A DNA stretch of 18,626 nt from Chloroflexota bacterium (GTDB lineage: Bacteria > Chloroflexota > Anaerolineae > Anaerolineales > UBA4823): positions 1-18,626 of the forward strand of contig DAOVCZ010000016.1 of NCBI GenBank assembly GCA_030669775.1, written 5' to 3'. Both the position numbers and the translations under genes were made by a program. Below the pieces are notes generated by a model. The model was not told where the DNA came from, searched no databases, and saw nothing but the letters and a program-made list of their open reading frames with translations. Within the stretch, counting starts at the first letter, position 1; each line of letters starts with the position of its first letter. Shown here piece by piece: positions 1 through 6,820 of this stretch.

Positions 1-1122
1 AGTTGTTAACAGGATCTGTCCGCTGTTCGTCAATCGATCAAGCAAATCCTCACGTCTGGTCGGATCCAGCTCAGCCAGGGCTTCATCCAGCAACAATACC
101 GGGGAATGGTTGGTTTTCTCTTTCATCCAGGCCGTTTCAGCTATTTTCAGAGATAGCATTGCTGTTCGCACCTGTCCTCTTGAACCGTATACTCCCAGGT
201 CGATCCCATTTTCCAAGAATCGCAGTTCATCCCGATGAGGTCCAACAGTAGTTACTCCCCGGGCAATATCCGCACTTCGCTGATCCTTCAAGCGTTGAGT
301 AAATCCTCCTCGGATATCATCTATTGATAACCCCCTTCGATCAACTGGATCTTCGATCGGGAGCGAGAATTGCCCCGGAATTTGGGGTAAGGGATCGTAT
401 GCAGGTTGGTAAGACAAGCGCAGGATCGCTTCCCCTTTTGTTAATTCCCTATGGTTACGGGCCGCGATTCGTTCTAAATCTTGCACGGTGTGGATTCGGC
501 CAAAGATCAACTCTGAACCTTTTATAACCAGCAGCTCATCCCAATAATCAAGTTGGTCGACGTCGCCGCCGAATTCCTGAAGCTGTTTCAGCAATGCGTT
601 TCGCTGGGAAAGGGTCTGCGAGTAATCTGCCAAAGTGCGGCCAAATCCAGACATGACTTGAGACATTGCCAGGTTGAGAAAACGGCGGCGCTCCTCAGGT
701 GCTCCCTCAATCACCTCTACCATCTGCGGTAAAAACAAGACAGCCATGAATTGACCAACCGCCTCACCCATTTTCATCTTCACGCCGTCCAGTAAAATTT
801 CTTTCCGTATACGAGAAGAGCCATTTATCCCATTGGTTTCTTTGATGATGCGAACTTCAAAACGGTGTTGTTCAGCTTCTCTTTCAAACTGGGCAACTAT
901 CCGGCCTACAGCAAGAGATTCCCTTGCGGCTAGGAAGTTGACCAATTCTCGATCATGGAAAGCATGAAAAGATGTGAAAGTAGCCAAATAATATATCCCC
1001 TCCAACAGGCTGGTTTTTCCTTGGCCGTTTGCCCCCACCACCAGTACCGGTCCATTCGGCACATCTAAATCAAGCCGTGTAAAATTGCGAAAATTAGTCA
1101 ATGAAAGATGGTTGAGGTGCAT
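1..1122 (-). CDS. recF: DNA replication/repair protein RecF, 3' end cut by window edge
   Basis: RecF is an SMC-like ATPase that binds DNA at gaps and helps load RecA with RecO and RecR. I translated the minus strand by hand from the ATG at 1122; the frame stays open for 374 codons to base 1, so the C-terminus is missing. Visible motifs are the start MHLNHLSLTNFRNF, Walker A GANGQGKTS at residues 30-38, a signature-like GSRGQVRTAMLSLKIAE stretch near residue 315, and Walker B PVLLLDEALAELD ending at residue 353. Family members are about 360-400 residues, so only a short tail is lost. No clear Shine-Dalgarno precedes the ATG. The gene follows def on the same strand rather than dnaN, which is a common partner elsewhere; its other neighbour is outside the window. 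Family identity is secure; the exact start is less so. Confidence 0.95.
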   Translation of the reverse strand, partial: MHLNHLSLTNFRNFTRLDLDVPNGPVLVVGANGQGKTSLLEGIYYLATFTSFHAFHDRELVNFLAARESLAVGRIVAQFEREAEQHRFEVRIIKETNGINGSSRIRKEILLDGVKMKMGEAVGQFMAVLFLPQMVEVIEGAPEERRRFLNLAMSQVMSGFGRTLADYSQTLSQRNALLKQLQEFGGDVDQLDYWDELLVIKGSELIFGRIHTVQDLERIAARNHRELTKGEAILRLSYQPAYDPLPQIPGQFSLPIEDPVDRRGLSIDDIRGGFTQRLKDQRSADIARGVTTVGPHRDELRFLENGIDLGVYGSRGQVRTAMLSLKIAETAWMKEKTNHSPVLLLDEALAELDPTRREDLLDRLTNSGQILLTT

Positions 1123-1130
1123 ATTTCAAG

Positions 1131-1161
1131 CAAATGCCACGGAGGGGTAAGCCCCGTGGCA
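1131..1161 (-). terminator. Hairpin between def and recF, probable weak terminator
   Basis: Arms TGCCACGG (1135-1142) and CCGTGGCA (1154-1161) pair perfectly over 8 bp around an 11-base loop. On the minus strand the hairpin is followed by TTTGCTTG, a poor T tract. It lies 32 bases past the def stop and 12 bases before the recF start, so it could partly terminate def transcripts or shape the recF leader. There is no strong run of T, so read-through into recF is plausible. Confidence 0.5.
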
Positions 1162-1193
1162 ACCATTAATTCGATATTTCGCCAAAAAAGTTC

Positions 1194-1706
1194 TCAATCA
1201 GCAGGCGCTATTTGAGTTGTCTCACCCTCGATCTGCCAAACTTTGTCAGCGCGATCGACGAAAAGCACTCCATCCAGATGATCGACCTCATGCTGGAAAA
1301 TCCGTGCCAGCCATCCGCTGGCCTTAATTTTTAACGGCTGACCGTGACGATTGAATCCTTTAACTGTTACGCTAATCGGTCGTTCAACATCCCCGACTAT
1401 CCGCGGTATCGATAAACAACCTTCAGTACCAATATCTTGATCGGATGAAAAGCGGGTGATCTTCGGGTTAACCACCATGTAAAGTTTAGGTGGTGTTTCT
1501 TCATCCTCACTCTCATTAAATTCAACCACGATCGCCCGGAGAGGTACATTTACCTGGGGGGCAGCTAGCCCCACACCAGGCGCTACCCGCATCGTTTCGA
1601 CCATATCATCGATCAGCGTTTGCAGCTCCACTCCAAATGAAGTTACCTTGCGCGCTTTTCCCCGCAAGATCTTATCAGGGACAGTGATAATCTCACGAAT
1701 AGCCAT
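1194..1706 (-). CDS. def: Peptide deformylase
   Basis: This enzyme removes the formyl group from the N-terminal formyl-methionine of new proteins in the cytoplasm, using a metal ion (usually Fe2+). All three family motifs are present in 170 residues: GVGLAAPQ at 44-51, EGCLS at 95-99 with metal ligand Cys97, and HEVDH at 139-143 carrying the two His ligands and catalytic Glu140. Length is normal for the family. The ATG at 1706 lies inside the end of the upstream gene, giving a 14-base overlap, and only a short AGGG precedes it, so translational coupling to the upstream gene is likely. A short acidic insertion (about residues 64-71, ESEDEE) sits between motifs 1 and 2. A hairpin follows the stop. 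Identification is essentially certain. Confidence 0.98.
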   Translation of the reverse strand: MAIREIITVPDKILRGKARKVTSFGVELQTLIDDMVETMRVAPGVGLAAPQVNVPLRAIVVEFNESEDEETPPKLYMVVNPKITRFSSDQDIGTEGCLSIPRIVGDVERPISVTVKGFNRHGQPLKIKASGWLARIFQHEVDHLDGVLFVDRADKVWQIEGETTQIAPAD

Positions 1707-3426
1707 CAGGCCCTAATTCTACCCCGAAATCGTCATCATATTCATCAAAATAATCATCTTCGTCCAGGTCTTCTGTGTTCTGGTGGTACACCTCGATCAC
1801 ATCCACAAACCGTTGCCTTTGTTTCACGGCATCAATTTGTTCCTTCTCACGCCGCAGGGCATACATCCGGTTGAATATATCTTGTTGCACCCGAGCTGGT
1901 TCATGCACATTTCTAAACACGAATTGGGTTTCCCCGACATTTATCGTTACCAAACCATAATTCAGCAGATAACCAAACAAACCCACTCTTTCGTGTTCCA
2001 GGCTGAGAATATTTTCAACTGGCGCAGCTTTTTTCACTTCCGTGCCTAGCGGCTTGCGCTCAATATCAATGATGTATTTATCAGTCACTTGGTAGATATC
2101 ATTCCGCCAGTCTACATATCGGTAAATCCACCAAGGGATGAGCACCAAAAGGATGAATGCCATACACAGCACCAATAAAGTCTCTGCCAATTGAGCTGTA
2201 ATTTGTCCTGCAGTGAATGCATTGATTATGAATCCCATACCTAATATGACTACGAATATCAAAACCGTCGGTAGCCATATTTTACCGAATAATGTTGGCC
2301 AGTACTTCCGGTAAGTGATCACACTGTCTTCTTCAAATCGCATCGCGAAGAAATTACCAAAATATTTCTGCCAGATTCTTCTTTTCTCCTCGCGATCTTC
2401 TGCGGAAGTTTCTTGCGCGCCTCCATCAAGATTCGGTGCAGGCTTTTCTCCATTTTCCCACCCCAAGCGCTGCCGGAGCTCTCGATCGATCTCCCGCTTT
2501 TCTTTCCGCACTGAACCCTTTTGAATACGCTCACGGTACTCATCAATGAACTCGACCATTCTCTGTGGATCTCTCAAATTGCGAAATGTTATCTCACCGG
2601 TGAACGTCTTTACAATCACGCTGCCATAATGAAATAAGCGACCTAATAAGGTGGTGGTCGTATTTACTGCCAATATCGTAGTCAATGGGGCTTCGTCCCT
2701 GCTCTCGTAAAGCCAGATTACTTTTTCGACCCAAACCACTCGTTGATCGGTGACGATATAGTAATCATTACCCCAATCGATCCAGTTCCAGATACCCCAA
2801 AGCACAGCGAAAAAAGCTGACCCCATTGAACAGGCAGCACCAGTTGTCCAAATCGTTGTCGAAACATCTGTAACGGATACGGTGAAGATTATCGCTAATG
2901 CTGCCAGGAAGAAAATTATTGGACCAATCAAACTGAATACGAAAATCGCTTCATGTTTACGAGCAACATATGCGATCAGCTCGTCTTCTCCCACCCATTT
3001 AAATTTGCGAGTTCTTACCAACCACTGGCTTTCTGAATTGCGGGCGAGCCAGGGTTTTATTTGCGGAAATTCAGATAGCAACTGGTAGAACTCTGCTCCC
3101 TCCAGGTGCAGCAATTCGGTCGCCTCATCTGTGGTGATATATGCATTCTCGGTATGCCCGTAGAGCATTGCTTCCTCGAGAAAATATTCCCCAGGGCGAA
3201 TTCGCTCTTGGTCGCTATCTTCTACCTCGCCAGCGATGAAAAGACTTCCAGATTGGACAATGTAGAAATCGTCCTCCGCTTCTCGATCCGTAAAGAGAGG
3301 CTGCCACGGTTCTAGTCTTAATATCTTGAATCTCGAGGCTATAGTTGCCAGCTGGTCATCGTCAAGGTCATTAAAGATCTCGACGAGATTCAAGGACCGT
3401 AATATTTGATCACTCTCTGGGGTCAT
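1693..3426 (-). CDS. Membrane protein: cyclic-nucleotide-binding-like domain plus two TM/bacterial PH-like repeats
   Basis: A 577-residue protein of unknown function. Residues about 10-125 look like a CRP-type cyclic-nucleotide-binding domain (FYIVQSGSLFIAG, then RPGEYFLEEAMLYG). Next come two copies of one module: two TM segments followed by a bacterial PH-like (YdbS/DUF304-type) domain. Copy 1 has TMs near 160-185 and 195-215 and a PH-like part at 217-300; copy 2 has TMs near 383-402 and 414-433 and a PH-like part at 438-530. The copies share the pattern DW-x-ND-x-Y-x-VTD at 218-227 and 439-449. A charged linker (303-360) joins them and the tail (552-570) is highly acidic. In the phosphate-binding cassette the usual Arg is not seen; the matching stretch reads HTENAYITT, so cAMP binding is doubtful. 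The ATG at 3426 lacks a Shine-Dalgarno and sits just after a -10-like box. The gene overlaps def by 14 bases. Confidence 0.85.
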   Translation of the reverse strand: MTPESDQILRSLNLVEIFNDLDDDQLATIASRFKILRLEPWQPLFTDREAEDDFYIVQSGSLFIAGEVEDSDQERIRPGEYFLEEAMLYGHTENAYITTDEATELLHLEGAEFYQLLSEFPQIKPWLARNSESQWLVRTRKFKWVGEDELIAYVARKHEAIFVFSLIGPIIFFLAALAIIFTVSVTDVSTTIWTTGAACSMGSAFFAVLWGIWNWIDWGNDYYIVTDQRVVWVEKVIWLYESRDEAPLTTILAVNTTTTLLGRLFHYGSVIVKTFTGEITFRNLRDPQRMVEFIDEYRERIQKGSVRKEKREIDRELRQRLGWENGEKPAPNLDGGAQETSAEDREEKRRIWQKYFGNFFAMRFEEDSVITYRKYWPTLFGKIWLPTVLIFVVILGMGFIINAFTAGQITAQLAETLLVLCMAFILLVLIPWWIYRYVDWRNDIYQVTDKYIIDIERKPLGTEVKKAAPVENILSLEHERVGLFGYLLNYGLVTINVGETQFVFRNVHEPARVQQDIFNRMYALRREKEQIDAVKQRQRFVDVIEVYHQNTEDLDEDDYFDEYDDDFGVELGPDGYS

Positions 3427-3432
3427 AGATTC

Positions 3433-3438
3433 ATTTTA
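3433..3438 (-). promoter_or_regulatory. Possible -10 box for a leaderless transcript
   Basis: On the minus strand TAAAAT ends 6 bases before the ATG at 3426, so transcription would begin at about the start codon. No Shine-Dalgarno is visible and no good -35 hexamer lies 16-18 bases upstream. This is a weak, -10-only call. Confidence 0.3.
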
Positions 3439-3514
3439 GCACGAACCTAAAAAATCGGGGGACACTAATAAGTGATAGAATTTAAAAAACTTTCTTCCAC
3501 GAGGTGCAAAACAA

Positions 3515-4975
3515 ATGCCCATTCATTTTGGAACCGATGGTTGGCGGGCTGTAATTTCGGACACATTCACCTTCCATAACCTGCGAATGGTAACGCAAGC
3601 CATCGCCGATGCGATTAAATCCGATACATGGAATGATGGCAGTCCAGTGGGAAAGACACCTGATCCCGATAAAATGGTGGTAGGTTTCGACACCCGATTT
3701 CTTTCCGATCGTTATGCAAGTGAGGTCGCACGTGTCCTGGCTGGCAATGGCTATACAGTTTTCCTGACTCAGGGAGATGCTCCGACACCTGCGATCTCAT
3801 ATATCGTTCGCCATATGGGGGCAATTGCTGGCGTGGTTATTACCGCCTCCCATAATGCGCCTCGCTACAATGGTGTCAAACTAAAAGCCTCTTATGGTGG
3901 TTCGGCCTTACGGGAACAGTGTCGCCGGGTTGAAGTTTACCTCAATGATAATGAGGAACGCGGCCGGGGACCAAACATGATGGATTACCAACAAGCTCGA
4001 AAATTAGGTTTGCTGCAGCGTTTCAATCCTCTTCCAGATTATTACGCGCATTTACGCAAGTTGATCAATTTCGATGCCATCGCGGATAATCCTCAACGTA
4101 TCGTTGTTGATTCGATGTATGGCTCAGGTCGGGGCATAATCAAGGGCATCCTCAAAGGGACTGGATGCGAAGTCCGTGAGATCCGGGGAGATATGAATCC
4201 TGGGTTTGGAGGTGTGCATCCCGAACCGATTGCTCGCTATTTAGGCACCCTCGCGGGGGCGATCAGCACGGGCATGGGCGACATGGGCTTGGCCACGGAT
4301 GGTGATGGAGACCGGATTGGAGCAATGGATGAACGGGGAAATTATATCGACCCACACAAGATCATGGCCTTGGCGATGAGATATTTGGTAGAAGAAAGAG
4401 GCTGGCGCGGTCCAGCAGTACGTACTGTGTCGACCACTCGGATGATCGATCGCCTGGCACAGGCTTATGATTTACCTGTCTACGAAACACCAGTTGGATT
4501 CAACTATATTGCCAACTACATGCTCAAAGAAGACATCTTGATTGGTGGGGAGGAATCTGGTGGAATATCATTCCGGGGTCATATCCCAGAAGGAGATGGA
4601 GCCTTGATGGCGTTATTGTTGATCGAAATGGTAGCAACTTCGGGAGCTTCCTTGTACGAATTAGTTGAAGATTTAGTCAACAAATATGGTCCGGTGCATT
4701 ATCAGCGCACAGACTTGCGTTTGAGCCATCCAATTGCCAAAGAACAGATGAGTCGCCAGCTGACAGAAGAAACGCCACCTGAAATCGGTGGCGAAAAAGT
4801 GATTGAAGTTCAATCCCTTGATGGGGTGAAATTTATCCTGGAGGATGATTCCTGGTTGCTGATTCGTCCTTCTGGAACTGAACCGGTATTGCGAGTTTAC
4901 GCTGAAGGGCGCACTCCCGAGATGGTTCAAGAGCTCCTCAAATTCGGTGAGGAGGTTGCTGCGGGCACAACCTAA
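3515..4975 (+). CDS. Phosphoglucomutase/phosphomannomutase family (alpha-D-phosphohexomutase)
   Basis: Enzymes of this family move a phosphate between C1 and C6 of a hexose through a phosphoserine, feeding sugar-nucleotide and polysaccharide synthesis in the cytoplasm. The 486-residue protein shows the four family signatures: FGTDGWR near the N-terminus, active-site loop TASHNAPRYNG with phosphoserine Ser112, metal loop TDGDGDR with Asp262/264/266, sugar loop GGEESGG at 344-350, and phosphate-binding RPSGTEP at 451-457. The GEESGG loop favours glucose-phosphate over the GEMSGH form seen in classical PMM/PGM, but the substrate cannot be fixed from sequence. The ATG at 3515 has GAGGTG 8 bases upstream. 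It is a single-gene unit, divergent from the cNBD/PH-like gene and ended by a strong terminator. The family is certain; specificity is inferred. Confidence 0.95.
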   Translation: MPIHFGTDGWRAVISDTFTFHNLRMVTQAIADAIKSDTWNDGSPVGKTPDPDKMVVGFDTRFLSDRYASEVARVLAGNGYTVFLTQGDAPTPAISYIVRHMGAIAGVVITASHNAPRYNGVKLKASYGGSALREQCRRVEVYLNDNEERGRGPNMMDYQQARKLGLLQRFNPLPDYYAHLRKLINFDAIADNPQRIVVDSMYGSGRGIIKGILKGTGCEVREIRGDMNPGFGGVHPEPIARYLGTLAGAISTGMGDMGLATDGDGDRIGAMDERGNYIDPHKIMALAMRYLVEERGWRGPAVRTVSTTRMIDRLAQAYDLPVYETPVGFNYIANYMLKEDILIGGEESGGISFRGHIPEGDGALMALLLIEMVATSGASLYELVEDLVNKYGPVHYQRTDLRLSHPIAKEQMSRQLTEETPPEIGGEKVIEVQSLDGVKFILEDDSWLLIRPSGTEPVLRVYAEGRTPEMVQELLKFGEEVAAGTT

Positions 4976-5018
4976 CGGTTACAAGCAGAGACCCTTGCAA
5001 GGGTGAAGATTAAATAAT

Positions 5019-5052
5019 GGATGATGCCTGTTTCGCAAGCATCATCCTTTTT
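5019..5052 (+). terminator. Strong intrinsic terminator after the hexomutase gene
   Basis: Arms GGATGATGC (5019-5027) and GCATCATCC (5039-5047) form a perfect 9-bp stem with an 11-base loop, followed directly by TTTTT (5048-5052). It sits 44 bases after the hexomutase stop. On the minus strand the same stem is followed by ATTATTTAATC, so it may also stop transcripts arriving from the convergent gene that ends at 5060. Confidence 0.9.
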
Positions 5053-5059
5053 ACTCACT

Positions 5060-5626
5060 TTAACTTGCTGTTCGCAACCGCCTGGCCAAGAAAATAACCA
5101 CAACTAACACCAATGCCAGGCCAACCATTGCTGGGATTCCCACATCTTCCACAAACCCGGTATCTGGGAGAGCAGAGGCAGTCGGTGTTGGAGTTAATTT
5201 TCCGGCTGCGGCCTCCGTCAATAAAGCAGACACAGTGGCAGTTCTGTCGATAGTCGGAGAAACTACTACCTGTGTGGGTTGAGCAATTACCAGTGTTGGA
5301 GAGGGGCTTGCTGTTTCTGTCGGTGGAATGGGTGTTACCGTTGGTGTTGCAGTGAATTTTGCAGCTAAGCCTGTCTCAACAGCTGCCTGTGCCAATTGGG
5401 TGTTTTGAGCATTTATCGCTGCAACTTGAGTGGCTTGGTCTTTGCGCTGTTGAGGGGCGTATACCAGGGCATATAGCGCCAAGCAAATCAAGGACAACAG
5501 CATTACACCACCAATAATACCCGCCACAATATAAAATGTGCGATTCGCCGATTCTTCCGGGGGGGACGAATCTTCCGAGTCTAAATCGAATTCGTTGTCA
5601 TCAAGATCCATATCTTCAAATGCCAT
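5060..5626 (-). CDS. Small membrane protein with signal anchor, S/T/P-rich linker and C-terminal LPXTG-like motif
   Basis: Function unknown. The 188-residue protein starts with an acidic segment (residues 1-29, 12 Asp/Glu), then a hydrophobic helix at about 31-57, a Gln/Ala-rich stretch that could form a helix (60-90), a Thr/Pro/Ser-rich linker (92-152), and a C-terminus laid out like a sortase sorting signal: LPDTG at 153-157, hydrophobic segment 163-181, basic tail ARRLRTAS. Unlike Gram-positive sortase substrates it has no cleavable signal peptide; the long acidic N-terminus makes the first helix look like a signal anchor, putting the linker outside. The ATG at 5626 has a strong GAGGAG 8 bases upstream. 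It is the last gene of the minus-strand cluster, 55 bases after the previous stop. Real sorting is uncertain; no sortase is visible here. Confidence 0.8.
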   Translation of the reverse strand: MAFEDMDLDDNEFDLDSEDSSPPEESANRTFYIVAGIIGGVMLLSLICLALYALVYAPQQRKDQATQVAAINAQNTQLAQAAVETGLAAKFTATPTVTPIPPTETASPSPTLVIAQPTQVVVSPTIDRTATVSALLTEAAAGKLTPTPTASALPDTGFVEDVGIPAMVGLALVLVVVIFLARRLRTAS

Positions 5627-5681
5627 TGTCCATTCTCCTCCTATTTCTCACGGTGACAAATGGTACTCCACTTACCCATTT

Positions 5682-6737
5682 TTACTCTAAAACCTCAAGG
5701 TTTGCCAGTGGCAATTTTACTTTAATACTGTTATTAAGTTCAACTTCAGCTGAAGTTGTTTTGATACCATTGGGAAGCACTTCCAAACCAGGCTTTAATG
5801 TGATCAAAGTACCGACTTGGGATTGGTATGGTGCCCGCAGGATCCTGACCTTCTGACCTGGTGAAAATAATGTTGCATCCCTTGGTTCATGGACCATTTG
5901 GTTGACTGGTAAAGAAATAAATACCTCCGGTCGTTGATTTGCGTATCTATCCAATTTTTCCGCATTGACTGCAATTTCCCGCTGATCGCTGGTTATTAAC
6001 AGGTTGAAAGCAGATGAATTGATCGGCAATAGACCGAAACCTTCAATGATCACAATAGGTAGAGATATCTCCTCCGCCAGTGGGATTAATGAGGCAGCCA
6101 TACTGGATAATATTAATCCTCGTAAAGGCAATTCAGCTGCCGCATGGAGCACCTGTTCATCTCCGCAATACCCTGCAAACGCGACTGTTCCACGCAAATC
6201 AATGTCGAGTTTATCTACGGTCAAGATATCTTCCGCCTTTTTAATCAACACTCGCAGCAGTCCAAAATTTATCTGACCGTTGCCCCATACCCCCTGAACC
6301 AGGGCACCAATCGACTCGACTACCGCCCCGCGTCCAGGTATTAATGATACAACCTCCCCTGGTAAACCAGCTAATAACTGGTAAGGTTCAACTTCTTCTT
6401 CGATTAAGATTTTTCCCCGTCCGGTTAGGATTATCTTACCGGAACAAGGAGCTCTGACCACTCGTTTCCCCCAACCCACTGGTCCAGCGAGCACATCGCC
6501 TTCAGATACCGATTCACCAGCTTCGCGTTCAAGATATCGATCAGCATCACCAATTCCCACACCTAAACCGCGCGCCAAATCCAACAGAACATGCCGCGGT
6601 TCCAGGTTTGCCTCTCCGACAACATCAACTGCAGAAACGTTTTGACCTTTTCGCACCAAGACTCGCCCAGTAATTGGTAATAACCGGTGTCTGCGAATCC
6701 TGGTCATAGGCAAGACGTGCACAACTGGTGCTAACAT
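5682..6737 (-). CDS. Uncharacterised protein with barrel-sandwich (biotinyl/lipoyl-like) and KOW/SH3-like regions
   Basis: I do not recognise a named family. The 351-residue protein is soluble-looking, with no convincing TM segment or signal peptide. Residues about 20-125 resemble a barrel-sandwich hybrid fold: a GRVLVRKGQNVSAVDVVGEA stretch, then ESVSEGDVLA and VVRAPCSGKIILTGRGK, the 'V-x-AP-x-SG-x-I' style seen in biotinyl/lipoyl carriers and RnfC/NqrA-type proteins. No biotinyl-lysine EAMKM motif is present, so it is not a standard carrier. Residues about 135-285 look alpha/beta (GTVAFAGYCGDEQVLHAAAE, GLILSSMAASLIPLAEE). The C-terminus (291-350, FSPGQKVRILRAPYQSQVG) resembles a KOW/SH3-like beta barrel. 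It follows the GlmL-like gene by 83 bases on the same strand. The ATG at 6737 has no clear ribosome site; ATG 6707 is an alternative. Fold calls are inference. Confidence 0.75.
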   Translation of the reverse strand: MLAPVVHVLPMTRIRRHRLLPITGRVLVRKGQNVSAVDVVGEANLEPRHVLLDLARGLGVGIGDADRYLEREAGESVSEGDVLAGPVGWGKRVVRAPCSGKIILTGRGKILIEEEVEPYQLLAGLPGEVVSLIPGRGAVVESIGALVQGVWGNGQINFGLLRVLIKKAEDILTVDKLDIDLRGTVAFAGYCGDEQVLHAAAELPLRGLILSSMAASLIPLAEEISLPIVIIEGFGLLPINSSAFNLLITSDQREIAVNAEKLDRYANQRPEVFISLPVNQMVHEPRDATLFSPGQKVRILRAPYQSQVGTLITLKPGLEVLPNGIKTTSAEVELNNSIKVKLPLANLEVLE

Positions 6738-6820
6738 TTTACACTTTTACCATGCACATAATAAATGACAAGCTACAAATCCTGAACCTTTGGTTGCAAG
6801 AATGGTTCCAAAAATCAAAT

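Noticed and set aside
4991..5004. Perfect 14-base palindrome ACCCTTGCAAGGGT after the hexomutase stop
   Set aside because: It has no loop and no T tract, and the strong terminator lies just beyond. Probably chance or a minor part of the 3' end.
5536..6344. Plus-strand open frames opposite the LPXTG-like and barrel-sandwich genes
   Set aside because: They lack start signals and domain features and overlap well-supported minus-strand genes.
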